From: Pseudonocardia sp. CNS-004
GTDB lineage: Bacteria > Actinomycetota > Actinomycetes > Mycobacteriales > Pseudonocardiaceae
Assembly: GCA_001942185.1 (NCBI GenBank)
Contig: MKJV01000082.1
Location: 1-64,000, forward strand
Direction of reading: 5' to 3'
DNA: 64,000 nucleotides
Shown here: positions 37,543 through 47,017 of the stretch, piece after piece
Layout: each line of letters begins with the position of its first letter
Position numbering within the stretch: position 1 is the first letter of the stretch
The notes under the pieces: model-generated
What the model was told of the DNA's origin: nothing
The model's database searches: none
The model's input: the letters and a program-made list of their open reading frames with translations, nothing else
Position numbers and translations under genes: made by a program

Positions 37543-37793
37543 GCTGCGTTCCTTTCCGCGATCCTGCCGATGGCCAGTTCATCGGCGGCCGTAGCCATCT
37601 CCCCGATTTCCTTGTCGCTGATCGTCATCTCGGTTGCCTCGCACACGGCAGCCGTGACCAGTTGGGACAGCCAGGAGTACGGCACATACCCGGGCGACTC
37701 ATCGCCCATGGCGCGTATGCCTGCCTCAGCGGCAAGCGCGAGCATTTCGGTCACTACCTCGCGGTAGCGCTCGGCATTCTTCGTCCACTCCAT
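37539..37793 (-). CDS. Small hypothetical helical protein
   Basis: 84 residues from ATG 37793: MEWTKNAERYREVVTEMLALAAEAGIRAMGDE, then SWLSQLVTAAVCEATEMTI and AIGRIAERNAA. No membrane segment. Coupled on both sides (TAATG with the upstream gene, ATGA with the downstream gene). No family recognised. Confidence 0.6.
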   Translation of the reverse strand: MEWTKNAERYREVVTEMLALAAEAGIRAMGDESPGYVPYSWLSQLVTAAVCEATEMTISDKEIGEMATAADELAIGRIAERNAA

Positions 37794-37942
37794 TAGCGCG
37801 CCTTCCTCTTGAGAACCTCGATGGGGTATATCCCGTGCTTCCTCTTGTACGACTGGTTGAACCGGTCAGCGGCGTGGATACCGAACAGGCACCCGCCTGT
37901 TCCGGCGAGGGTCAATGCCAGAAACCCGATGATCTCGATCAT
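37793..37942 (-). CDS. 49-residue membrane protein
   Basis: ATG 37942 with GGAG 5 bases upstream. One hydrophobic helix (IEIIGFLALTLAGTGGCLFGI) at the N-terminus, then a basic cytoplasmic tail (SYKRKHGIYPIEVLKRKAR). Its TAA overlaps the next ATG. It appears to be the first gene of the leftward early operon; no gene is visible between it and the operators at 38186. Confidence 0.6.
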   Translation of the reverse strand: MIEIIGFLALTLAGTGGCLFGIHAADRFNQSYKRKHGIYPIEVLKRKAR

Positions 37943-38185
37943 TTGTTCTCCATCTCCTCTCACTGGTTCTGTTGGTCTTGTGTCCAGGGGAACGCCTGCG
38001 CCCTTATTGGCTTGTATGCACTGCCGCCCCGCAATGGCGAGGCGAGTGGTTCCGCTTCCCTGGTAAGGACCCTCCTAGTTGCACTTCCATCGCCTGGTCT
38101 GCACCAACCGCTGTGTCCTAGCTCGATCCCCTGGCCTGCCAGGTGCTCCTGGTGGTTCCTGGTCTTGCGGGAGCGACCCTACACG

Positions 38186-38231
38186 GACACACCTAGTCAG
38201 ACCTAGTGAGTGTGTCACACGACACACCTAG
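38186..38231. promoter_or_regulatory. Operator candidates in the divergent control region
   Basis: GACACACCTAG occurs at 38186-38196 and 38221-38231. A related inverted motif CTAGTGAGTGTGTC lies between (38203-38216) along with an extra ACCTAG at 38201. They fill the space just upstream of the rightward regulator gene and the leftward early operon; the ~240 bp from 37943 to 38185 hold no gene. This is where an immunity-type repressor would act. Confidence 0.5.
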
Positions 38232-38248
38232 ACCGGCAGGGTAGGGTG

Positions 38249-38728
38249 ATGCCCATGGCAGACGTGCAGGTTGAGCAGACGATCGGCGGGTGGCGCGTGG
38301 TCGCGACCTACCAGGACGGGACGGCCGGGCCCGTACGGATGATCATCGAACCGAGCCCCGACGCTGCGGCGTCGGACCTCACCGGCGGGATCTCACAGAC
38401 CGTGCTCCGGAAGATCTCCACCACGCGGACGGACAACGCCCGCGACTTCCTGATGATGGAGCGGCTACGGAGCGAGGCGCGGCCCCGAGAGGTCACCCCG
38501 CGCTACCTAGCGGTCCTGTCCGCGACGTACGTAACCCTGATCAACCAGGGTGAGCGGAACCCCGTGGCTGTCATCGCTGAGTACCTGGACAAGCCCGCCA
38601 ATACGATCCGGCAGCACGTCAAGGCAGCGCGGTCACGCGGCTATCTGGTCACCGGGTCGGACATGGCCCGGGGCAAGGCCGTTGGCGCTCTCACGCAGCG
38701 AACTGTGGACCTACTCGGCGGGAGCTGA
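38249..38728 (+). CDS. Helix-turn-helix regulator, candidate immunity repressor
   Basis: 159 residues from ATG 38249 (ATG 38255 is also possible; an upstream GTG at 38210 would overlap the operator motifs). The C-terminal half carries NPVAVIAEYLDKPANTIRQHVKAARSRGYLV, a winged helix-turn-helix. The N-terminal half is beta-rich (VEQTIGGWRVVATYQDG). It is the only long rightward gene in the body of the element, divergent from the early operon and convergent with int (18-bp overlap), the usual place for a lysogeny repressor. Confidence 0.6.
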   Translation: MPMADVQVEQTIGGWRVVATYQDGTAGPVRMIIEPSPDAAASDLTGGISQTVLRKISTTRTDNARDFLMMERLRSEARPREVTPRYLAVLSATYVTLINQGERNPVAVIAEYLDKPANTIRQHVKAARSRGYLVTGSDMARGKAVGALTQRTVDLLGGS

Positions 38729-40390
38729 GAGGTCACCAACGCCCTTGGCGGCGAGTGCCTCCACAACGTGCGTGTACACGTCCTGTCCGGCGTCGGGAAG
38801 CAGGGCCTCATACATCCTGATCATCTCGGCGAACTCGAACACCCACCGGGCCTGATCGGTCCTCTCCCGCTTCTCGAACGTCACCCTGACGCCGTTGGCC
38901 CTCAGGTAGTCGTTCCGCTCGGCAGGGCTCATCGATTCCCACTTCTGCCCGAACGTCACAAGGTCCCCGTTGTCGTCGACAACGGGCCGGTACTCATAGT
39001 GGCCTTCCTGCATCGGCATCCCGGCAAGGGCCTCACGGCGCTCTGAGAGGCTCTGTAAGCGTCGCATCTGCTCTTCCCGCACCGGTGACCCCACAGGCAG
39101 AAACTGGAGCGTGTCGGCCACGCTCGCGAGTTGCTGATCGACCTGTTCCAACTCCTGGCGGTGGTCGACACCGCCGACGTAGGTCTTCTCGACGAACGGC
39201 GCCCAACCGATCAGCGGCAACATCACCTTCTCCAGGTTGGCGTCCGCTTCCTCGATCGTCACCGAGCGGTTCCCGCACGGGCCGTTGGTGGCCGTGGCAC
39301 ACCTGTATCGGTCGGGGGTCGGCTTGCTCCGGCGCTGGTTGCCTTTCAGCCGCCACATCGGGCGCCCGCACACCCCACAGAACAGAACCTGGATCAGTAG
39401 TCCGGTGTCGGCCCGCTTCGGGCCCTGGGTGCTGGCTGCACGTTCCTGGGACATGATCGCCCGCAAGGCGTTGTAATCCGCCTCGGAGATCAGAGGCTCA
39501 CCACGACGAACAGGGGCACCATCCTCGCCGTACAGGATCTTGTCGGGCCCGTAGATCTTGTTCCCCTTGTCGTCCCGCTTGGGACGACCGGCGTCGTCCA
39601 TCGCCGCATCCCGCACGGTCACCAGACCGATCAGCGTCGGCGACGACAACACACGGTTCAAGTTCGAGACTGACCACTTCGTGCCCTTGGGCGTCCGGCC
39701 GTTGAGGACAGCCTGCCGGTCCTGCACGGTCATGAGGCCACGCTTGTTGAAGTCGGCCACGATCACAGTTCGGCGGTGCCCAGCCAGGATGCGGGCTACG
39801 GCCTCGCGGATCACCGGCGCCGTAGCGCCGAGGTCGTCGTCATCACGAGGATCATCGGGCACGTAGCCGTGCCCCTTGCCGTCGAGCTTGACGGAGCGAT
39901 ACCCGGCCGGGACCACACCGCCCCGGTACTTGCCCTGCCTGAGGTTGTACTGAGCAGCGTTCCCGTTCCGGTCACGGATAGCGGCAAGCTCCATCTGTGC
40001 TGCCCACGCCAGGATGAACAGGATCAGTTCCCCGGTCGGGCCGCTGGTGTCAATCTGGCCATCGGCAGACCTCAGGGTCTTGCCGTGATCGTTGACGTAC
40101 TGGAACAACCCATGGACGTGGCGGGTCGACCGCCCGAACCGGTCAAGCTTCTGGGCAACGATGACGTCAAACTCGCCGAGACGATCACGCAACCACGGGC
40201 CGGACCCTGTGCGGGCGAGAGGGTCAGTCGACCCCGATACGTCAAGGTCCTCAGCCTCGCCGACGAGCGTGTACCCGTGCTGCTGGCAGAACCTCTCGAT
40301 GTCCTCGCGCTGTCGCTCTGGCGACGTCGTTGCGTCGGTGACGCGGGACAGGCGGATCAGGGAGAGTGCTCGAACGGGGCGCGTGTTCAT
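38711..40390 (-). CDS. int: Large serine recombinase (integrase)
   Basis: Intact 559-residue protein. The N-terminal resolvase domain has the catalytic serine in LSLIRLSRVTD (Ser15) and the DVSGSTDP, VIVAQKLDRFGRS and ELAAIRDRN motifs. A recombinase domain follows (GVVPAGYRSV). A zinc ribbon is visible in CGVCGRPMWRLKG ... CATATNGPCG, then a coiled-coil region (HRQELEQVDQQLASVADTL) as in phage integrases controlled by a directionality factor. ATG 40390 overlaps the preceding stop. Located next to attR, it accounts for the insertion in the DUF4244 gene. Confidence 0.95.
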   Translation of the reverse strand: MNTRPVRALSLIRLSRVTDATTSPERQREDIERFCQQHGYTLVGEAEDLDVSGSTDPLARTGSGPWLRDRLGEFDVIVAQKLDRFGRSTRHVHGLFQYVNDHGKTLRSADGQIDTSGPTGELILFILAWAAQMELAAIRDRNGNAAQYNLRQGKYRGGVVPAGYRSVKLDGKGHGYVPDDPRDDDDLGATAPVIREAVARILAGHRRTVIVADFNKRGLMTVQDRQAVLNGRTPKGTKWSVSNLNRVLSSPTLIGLVTVRDAAMDDAGRPKRDDKGNKIYGPDKILYGEDGAPVRRGEPLISEADYNALRAIMSQERAASTQGPKRADTGLLIQVLFCGVCGRPMWRLKGNQRRSKPTPDRYRCATATNGPCGNRSVTIEEADANLEKVMLPLIGWAPFVEKTYVGGVDHRQELEQVDQQLASVADTLQFLPVGSPVREEQMRRLQSLSERREALAGMPMQEGHYEYRPVVDDNGDLVTFGQKWESMSPAERNDYLRANGVRVTFEKRERTDQARWVFEFAEMIRMYEALLPDAGQDVYTHVVEALAAKGVGDLSAPAE

Positions 40391-40722
40391 CGGGCCGTCT
40401 CCGTGCCCAGCACACCAACCAGGGCGTAGAGCGCGCCCTTGCGGGTGGGGTAGTCCAGATCGGTAGACCAGCGTGCAGCCTGGTCGCCTTCCTGGCGCCA
40501 GCACGCCCACCAGCGGCGCCCGCCGTAGCGCCATCCCTTCCAGTCCCGGCCGTCACCCAGCATGCCCACCATGCTGCCGTTCCGGTCCATGACCAGATAC
40601 GTCACGGTGCCACCGGCGTGCATCTTCTGGGGATCGGTGACCTTGACCAGGGTGAACAGGGTCATCAGGTGGAGCAGGTCACACCGACGCCCGTAGGCGT
40701 CGCGGTCATTGTTGCTCGGCAT
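40387..40722 (-). CDS. Hypothetical protein coupled to the integrase
   Basis: 111 residues from ATG 40722, only 13 bp inside attR. HLMTLFTLVKVTDPQ and TYLVMDRNGSMVGMLGDGRDWKGWRYGGRRWW suggest a small beta-rich domain. Its stop overlaps the int start, so it is co-expressed with the integrase. No family recognised. A role in recombination control is possible. Confidence 0.6.
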   Translation of the reverse strand: MPSNNDRDAYGRRCDLLHLMTLFTLVKVTDPQKMHAGGTVTYLVMDRNGSMVGMLGDGRDWKGWRYGGRRWWACWRQEGDQAARWSTDLDYPTRKGALYALVGVLGTETAR

Positions 40723-40734
40723 GACTCAGAGTCT

Positions 40735-40747
40735 GTCGAGTACGCGA
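40735..40747 (+). repeat. attR core
   Basis: GTCGAGTACGCGA at the right junction; the DUF4244 reading frame resumes to its right. Identical to 30635-30647. Confidence 0.82.
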
Positions 40748-40863
40748 TCGGCACAGTCGCTGCCGCCGCCTTCGGCGCCTTGCTGTACACGGTGGTCACC
40801 GGCGACTCCATCCTGACCGCGCTCACCGGTCTGGTCGAACGCGCCTTGACGGTCACCTTCTGA
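40735..40863 (+). pseudogene. DUF4244 pilin-like gene, 3' part
   Basis: Continues VEYA as IGTVAAAAFGALLYTVVTGDS and ends ERALTVTF at TGA 40861-40863, the standard end of this family. It has no start of its own. Joined with 30537-30647 it gives one complete subunit gene. Confidence 0.87.
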
Positions 40864-40876
40864 TGGGCACGTCCTG

Positions 40877-41233
40877 ATGTGCGCGGCCGCGGACCACCGG
40901 GACCGCGGCGCCGTCACCGTCGAGGCGGCGCTCGCGCTGTGCACCCTCGTGGTGTTCCTCGCCGTGGCGGTCGGCGCGATCGCCGCGGCGGGCGGGTCGA
41001 TCCGGTGCGTCGACGCGGCCCGCGAACTCGCGCGGCTGGCCGCTCGCGGTGAGGTCGAGCGGGGCCGCGCGGTCGCGGCCCGGCTGGCCCCGTCCGGGGC
41101 GCGCCTGGCGGTGCACACCGAAGGCGACGGCCTGGTGGTCGCCGAGGTGTCGGCCGACGTCCTGCGCCCGCTGCCGCTGCGGATCGGGAGCCGCGCGGTG
41201 GCCGCGCTCGAACCAGGAGCACCCCCGCCATGA
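40877..41233 (+). CDS. TadE-like pseudopilin
   Basis: 118 residues, ATG 40877, 13 bp after the DUF4244 stop. The conserved DRGAVTVEAALALCTLVVFLAV segment is the TadE-type processing and transmembrane region. The rest is an extracytoplasmic domain (RCVDAARELARLAARGEVERG). In mycobacteria the equivalent is Rv3655c. Its expression is probably reduced by the element upstream (polarity), unless a promoter in the element reads outward. Confidence 0.85.
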   Translation: MCAAADHRDRGAVTVEAALALCTLVVFLAVAVGAIAAAGGSIRCVDAARELARLAARGEVERGRAVAARLAPSGARLAVHTEGDGLVVAEVSADVLRPLPLRIGSRAVAALEPGAPPP

Positions 41234-41604
41234 CCGAGCGCTGTCGCCACCACCACCTGCGCGACCGCGGTAGCGCAAGCGTCTGGGCCGTTGCCGGGGT
41301 CGCGGTGATCATGACCGTGTTCCTGGTCGGCCTGCACCTGGGAACCGCGGTGATCGCCCGGCACCGGGCCGAGGCGGCCGCCGACCTGGCGGCCCTCGCG
41401 GCGGCCGCCCGCGCCGTCGAGGGCGCGGAGCCCGCCTGCCGCCGCGCAGGTGAGGTGGCCACGGCCTCGGGCGGCACGGTCACGTCGTGCCGGCTGAGCG
41501 GGTGGGACGTGCTGGTGGAGGTCCACGTCCCGATCACCGTCACGCTGCCGGGCGTTCCACCCGCGGCGGGTCGGGCCCGAGCCGGCCCGGTCCAGGAAGC
41601 CGCT
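41230..41604 (+). CDS. TadE/TadG-like protein (Rv3654c position), 3' end uncertain
   Basis: The ATG overlaps the previous stop (ATGA). N-terminal DRGSASVWAVAGVAVIMTVFLVGLHLG is the hydrophobic pilin-like segment, followed by ARHRAEAAADLAALAAAA, typical of these helicopter-repeat-type proteins. The domain ends near VTLPGVPPAAGRARAGPV. The frame then stays open far into the helicase antisense strand, so the true stop is probably lost to an indel; I end it at the last family-like residue. Confidence 0.7.
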
Positions 41605-42035
41605 GTCCCCGAGGGCGAACCGCCGGGCGTGGGAGGCACGCCACCGAACGAACGAGGGTCCGATCGCCCGGTCGGCACCCGATCCGGTGGCGGGCCGCCG
41701 AGTTCCGCGGTGAGCGGTCGACCGCCGCAGACCGGCGGGCCCGGCGGCCGGGACATTCGCCCAGCCGCGGCGCCCCGGAGCCGTCCGACGACTCGGCGCA
41801 CCACGGCCACGCTCGTCGTCACCCCGGTACCGATCGGCGACGGGCACTGGAAACCGGGGATTCCGGCGCGCTACTGGATCCAGTCGACCGGGCTCGCCCG
41901 GTCGGTCCCCGGAAGTCGCTCCCCAGACTGCGGTGGGGCCGGAACGTCGGATTCGACGCCCACTCCGAATCCGGCCCACCGCGTGCCGACCGTCGTCGGC
42001 CGGCCCGGCCCCCGACGCGGCCGGCTGGCGACGGT
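41605..42035. other. Region between converging tad and helicase genes, no clear gene
   Basis: About 430 bp. Open frames cross it on both strands, but they are extensions of the two flanking genes without family-like sequence. No repeat or RNA feature was recognised. Confidence 0.4.
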
Positions 42036-44400
42036 CTACCGGGCCCCCCGAGCGCGCCGAGCACCACGTCGAGCACCCGCAGCGCGCCCGCCTTGTCGAG
42101 CGGCGCGTTCCCGTTGCCGCATTTCGGCGACTGCACGCAGGACGGGCACCCGGTGCGGCACTCGCAGTCGGCCACGGCAGCGCGGGTGGCGGCGAGCCAC
42201 CGACCCAGCACCGCGTGCCCCCGCTCGGCGAAGCCCGCGCCCCCGGGGTGGCCGTCGTGCACGAACACGGTGGGCCGGCGGGTGTGCGGGTGCAGAGCCG
42301 TCGACATCCCCCCGACGTCCCAGCGGTCGCAGATCGCGAAGAGCGGGAGGAGACCGATCGCGGCGTGCTCGGCGGCGTGCAGCGCACCGGGGATCCGCTT
42401 GGGCTCCACCCCGGCCGCCACGAGCGCTTCCTCGTCCACGTCGTACCAGACACCGCGGGTGCGCAGCACCTGCTCGGGAAGGTCCAGCGGGGTGGTCGCC
42501 AGCACGGTGCCGTCGGGGGCGCGGCGCAGGTACTCCACCACCCGCGAGGTCACCGTCACCTCGCCGAACCACACGCCCACCGGCCCGAGGTCGCGGTGGG
42601 AGAGCACCCGTGCCACCTCGACGTCGGCGGTCGACCGCGCATCGGTGCGGAAACCGGGGTCGGCGGCGGTCACCACGGCGATCCCGGCGTCCAGGTCCAG
42701 CTCCTGCACGAGGAACGTCTCGCCGCGGTGCAGGTGCACGGCGCCGGTGTGCACGGTCGCGGGTGCCGACGCGCCGTCCACCGTGCCCAGCATGCGGCCG
42801 GTGCCCGCCTCCACCACGGCCACCTGGCCGAGCCCGGAGCCTCTGATGTCCACCGATCCGGCCGGGCGTTCCCTGGTGGAGGGCCAGTACCACCCGGTCG
42901 GCCTGCGCCGCAGCACCCCGTCGGCCACGAGCTCGTCGAGCACCGCGGCGGCCGGGGCGCCGCCGAAGACCTCGCCCACGTCCTGCTCGGTCAGCGGGAG
43001 CTCGGCGGCGGCGCACACCAGCTGCGGGCCGAGCACGTAGGGGTTCGTGGGGTCGAGCACGCAGCCCTCCACCGGGGCGCCGAGGAGGGCGTCCGGGTGG
43101 TGCACGAGGTAGGTGTCCATGGGGTCGTCGCGCGCCACGAGCACCACGAGCGCCTCGTCGCGCGCCCGGCCCGCCCGCCCGGACTGCTGCCAGAACGACG
43201 CGCGCGTGCCCGGGAACCCGGCCACCACAACCGCGTCGAGGCCCGCGATGTCCACCCCGAGCTCGAGCGCGTTCGTGGTCGCCACACCGAGCAGCTCGCC
43301 GCCCGCCAGCCCGGCCTCGAGGGCCCGCCGGTCCTCGGGGAGGTAGCCGCCGCGGTAGGCGGCCACCCGGGTGGCCAGCGCCGGGTCCACGTCGGCCACC
43401 AGTCGCTGCGCGGTGAGCGCGGCCACCTCCGCGCCCCGCCGCGAGCGCACGAACGCGAGCGTCCGCGCTCCCTCGACCACGAGGTCGGCGAGCATCCGGG
43501 CCGCCTCGGTGCCGGCGGGCCTGCGCACGGGCGCCCCGTTCTCCCCGGCGAGCTCGGGGAGCAACGGCGGCTCCCACAGCGCGATGGTGCGCCCTGCCGC
43601 GGGCGATCCGTCCTCGGTCACGGCCACCACGTCGCGGCCCGTGAGCCTGCCGGCGAACGCCCCGGGATCGGCCACCGTGGCCGAGGCGAGCACGAGCGTG
43701 GGCTGCGAGCCGTAGCGCGCGCAGACCCGCAGCAGCCTGCGCAGCAACAGCGCCACGTGCGAGCCGAACACGCCGCGGTAGGTGTGGCACTCGTCCACCA
43801 CCACGAACTGCAACCTGCGCAGGAACATCGCCCACTGCCCGTGCCGCGGCAGGAGGGAGCGGTGCAGCATGTCCGGGTTGCTGAACAGCCAACGCCCGTG
43901 CCGCCTCGCCCAGTCCCGCGCCTCGGAAGGGGTGTCGCCGTCGAAGGGAGCGGCACGCACGTCGGGCACCGCGAGCCCGTCGAGCGCGCGCAGCTGATCG
44001 GCGGCGAGCGCCTTCGTCGGCGACAGGTAGAGGGCGGTGGCCCGGGGGTCGTGCGCGAACCGCGCGAGCACGGGCAGCTGGTAGGCGAGCGACTTGCCCG
44101 ACGCGGTCCCGGTGGCCACCACCACGTCACGACCGGCCCACGCGTGCTCGGCCGCCTCGGCCTGGTGGCTCCACGGCACCGGCACCCCACGGCCGGCGAA
44201 CGCCTCCCGCAACCCGGGCGGCACCCACTCCGGCCAGGCCACGGTCCGCCCCTCGCGCGAGGCAGCCGCACGGAGTGCCGCAGCGGGCCCGGCACGTCGC
44301 CGTCGGCCGGCCGCTCGTGCCCGGCGAGCAGGCGGTGCAACAGCAGCTCGCCCCGCCGCTGAGGTTCACGCCCGTCGCCCACGGTGCCCGAGGTTGGCAC
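42036..44400 (-). CDS. DEAD/DEAH-box helicase with C-terminal DUF1998-like domain (frame breaks at both ends)
   Basis: About 788 residues, Rv3649-like (Hrq1/YprA type). Motif I is ATGTASGKSLAYQ, motif Ia LSPTKALAADQ, motif II VVVDECHTYRG, motif III LASATVADP, and motif VI GRAGRARD. The C-terminal cysteine group CECRTGCPSCVQSPKCGNGN is the metal-binding DUF1998 signature. The N-terminus (GTG 44400, PTSGTVGDGREPQRR) joins the body across a shift near 44262. At the end, a miscounted G-run near 42047 would give a stop at 42036; without it the frame runs to 41819. Likely 3'-5' DNA helicase in repair. It lies between the tad locus and hppA, as in mycobacteria. Confidence 0.88.
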
Positions 44401-44543
44401 ACCGCACCGACGCCCCGTCCGGCCAGGCGGCGATCGAGTCGATCACAGCGCCGTGAGGGGGCTCACTGCGCGGTGTCGAACGCCACACACTTACACTGCA
44501 CGCGCCTGTACCGCGCCTACCTGGTGCGACGGGCTTCTCAGAC

Positions 44544-44571
44544 GCCAGGGATGCCGTCCGTGTTCCCTGGC
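44544..44571 (+). promoter_or_regulatory. Hairpin in the hppA leader
   Basis: GCCAGGGA/TCCCTGGC with a 12-base loop, ending 17 bp before the AGGAGGA ribosome site of hppA. It may influence translation or stability; no known riboswitch was recognised. Confidence 0.35.
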
Positions 44572-44597
44572 CCGTTTCGTTCTGACCAGGAGGACGG

Positions 44598-46909
44598 ATG
44601 TCCGTGTCCACCCTCGCCGCGAGCGAAGTGACGCTCGCGGGGGGCGACTACGCCATCGTCGGCGTGGTCGCGGTGGTCGCGCTCGCCGCACTGGCCATCG
44701 GCTTCGTACTGCTCCGGGAGGTACTCGCCGCCGGCGAGGGCACCTCCAAGATGCAGGACATCGGTCGAGCGGTCCAGGAAGGCGCCGCGGCGTACCTCAA
44801 CCGCCAGTTCCGCACACTCGGCATCTTCGTCGTGGTCGTGTTCGTACTGCTGTTCGCGCTGCCGGGCGACATAGGCGAGCGTGTGGGGCGGTCGATCTTC
44901 TTCGTGATCGGCGCCGTGTTCTCCGCCACCATCGGCTACCTCGGGATGTGGCTCGCCACGCGGGCCAACATCCGCGTTGCGGCCGCGGCCCGCGAGAGCG
45001 GTGGCCGGGAGAAGGCCACCCGCATCGCGTTCCGCACCGGTGGCGTGGTCGGCATGTTCACCGTGGGGCTCGGCCTGTTCGGCGCCGCGGTCGTGGTGAT
45101 GGTCTACACCGGCCAGGCCCCGAAGGTGCTCGAGGGCTTCGGCTTCGGTGCGGCGCTGCTCGCCATGTTCATGCGTGTCGGCGGCGGCATCTTCACCAAG
45201 GCCGCCGACGTGGGTGCCGACCTCGTCGGCAAGGTCGAGCAGGGCATCCCCGAGGACGACCCGCGCAACGCGGCCACCATCGCCGACAACGTGGGCGACA
45301 ACGTCGGCGACTGCGCCGGGATGGCGGCCGACCTGTTCGAGTCCTACGCGGTCACGCTCGTCGCCGCCCTCATCCTGGGCACCGCGGCGTTCGGCCAGCA
45401 GGGCCTGCTGTTCCCGCTGATCGTTCCGGCGATCGGCGTGCTCACCGCGGTCATCGGCGTCTACATCACCAAGGCCCGCGAGGGCGAGGGCGGCCTCAAG
45501 GCGATCAACCGGAGCTTCTACATCTCCGCGCTGATCTCCGCCGTGCTGTGCGTGATCGCCGCGTTCGTGTACCTGCCGTCGAGCTTCGACGCGCTGAACG
45601 GTCCCACTGACGGCACCGTCGTCGACGCGATGGCCGGGTCCAACCCGCAGCTGATCGCCTCGGCCGCCGTGATCATCGGCATCGTGCTGGCCGGCGTGAT
45701 CCTCTGGCTCACCGGCTACTTCACCGGCACCGAGGACAAGCCGGTCAAGACGGTGGGCGAGTCCTCGCTCACCGGTGCGGCCACGGTGATCCTCGCCGGC
45801 ATCTCGATCGCTTCGAGTCGGCCGTGTACACGGGCCTCGTGATCAGCGCCGCGGTGTTCGGTGCGTTCGCGCTGGCCACCGGCTCCATCACGGTCGCGCT
45901 GTTCGCGGTCGCGCTGGCCGGCACCGGCCTGCTCACCACGGTCGGCGTCATCGTCGCCATGGACACCTTCGGGCCGGTCTCCGACAACGCGCAGGGCATC
46001 GCCGAGATGTCCGGCGACGTCGAGGGCGACGGCGTCGGCATCCTCACCGAGCTGGACGCGGTGGGCAACACCACCAAGGCCATCACGAAGGGCATCGCCA
46101 TCGCCACGGCGGTGCTCGCCGCCACGGCCCTGTTCGGCTCGTACCGCGACGCGATCAACCAGGCGCTCGCCGAGGCGGGCGGCACGCTCGCCGATGCGGG
46201 CACCGCGTTCGCGTTCGAGGTGTTCGCACCGAACACCCTCGTCGGCGTGATCATCGGCGCCAGCGTCGTCTTCATGTTCTCCGGGCTCGCGATCAACGCG
46301 GTCACGCGGGCGGCGGGCGCGATCGTGTTCGAGGTCCGCCGGCAGTTCCGGGAGGAGCCCGGGATCATGGAGGGCACCGTTCGGCCCAACTACGCCAACG
46401 TGGTGGACATCTGCACCCGCGACTCGCTGCGCGAGCTGGCCACCCCCGGCCTGCTGGCGATCTTCGCGCCCATCGCTGTCGGCTTCGGCCTCGGCGTCGG
46501 CCCACTGGCCGGCTACCTGGCCGGCGCGATCGCCACCGGCACCCTGATGGCCATCTTCCTGGCCAACTCGGGCGGGGCGTGGGACAACGCGAAGAAGCTG
46601 GTGGAGGACGGCAACCACGGCGGGAAGAACTCGCCTGCGCACGAGGCCACGATCATCGGCGACACGGTGGGCGACCCGTTCAAGGACACCGCGGGCCCTG
46701 CCATCAACCCGCTGATCAAGGTGATGAACCTGGTCTCGGTGCTGATCGCCCCGGCGATCGTGACGTTCTCGGTGGGCGACTCGGCATCCACGCCGATCCG
46801 TATCGCGATCGCGCTGGTTGCCACCGCGATCATCGTCGCGGCGGTCGTGGTGTCCAAGCGCCGCAGCACCACGATCGCCGGCACCCCGGCGGAGAGCACG
46901 GTCGGCTGA
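44598..46909 (+). CDS. hppA: Membrane H+-translocating pyrophosphatase (one frame break)
   Basis: About 771 residues with about 16 hydrophobic segments. It couples pyrophosphate hydrolysis to proton pumping. Substrate-site motifs: FTKAADVGADLVGKVEQGIPEDDPRN, DNVGDNVGDCAGMAADLFESY and the C-terminal GGAWDNAKK and GDTVGDPFKDTAGPAINPLIK. The break near 45810 joins ILAGISI to FESAVYTG. The segment GNTTKAITKG has Lys at the position where K+-dependent enzymes have Ala, predicting a K+-independent pump. ATG 44598 has AGGAGGA 4 bases upstream. Followed by a strong terminator. Confidence 0.93.
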
Positions 46910-46935
46910 CCGCAGCCCCACGGATTCTCGAACGC

Positions 46936-46969
46936 GGAGGCCGTTCACCCGTACGGGTGGACGGCCTCC
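46936..46969 (+). terminator. Terminator after hppA
   Basis: 15-bp stem (GGAGGCCGTTCACCC with its complement, one G-U pair) and a GTAC tetraloop, followed by GTCGTTG. Confidence 0.75.
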
Positions 46970-47017
46970 GTCGTTGAACCGGGTGTCGCCGGCACGGCGC
47001 AGGCTCCGGGAGGATCC

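Larger units (their letters stand above)
30635..40747. mobile_element. 10.1-kb serine-integrase element, phage-satellite/phiRv1-like
   Basis: Bounded by two copies of GTCGAGTACGCGA exactly 10,100 bp apart, one in each half of the interrupted DUF4244 gene. It carries an integrase and xis-like HTH protein at opposite ends, a divergent regulator, small early genes, a winged-helix protein next to a repeat array, then capsid, connector and small-terminase genes on the minus strand. GC is visibly lower than in the flanks. No portal, large terminase, protease, tail, lysis or conjugation gene is present. Size and gene set resemble the mycobacterial phiRv1/phiRv2 elements and capsid-encoding phage satellites; a decayed prophage is the alternative. 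Confidence 0.88.

Noticed and set aside
41605..42846. Continuation of the TadG-like frame far into the helicase region
   Set aside because: Family-like sequence ends near 41604; the rest is Arg/Pro/Ser-rich and antisense to a clear helicase, so it is an open shadow frame.
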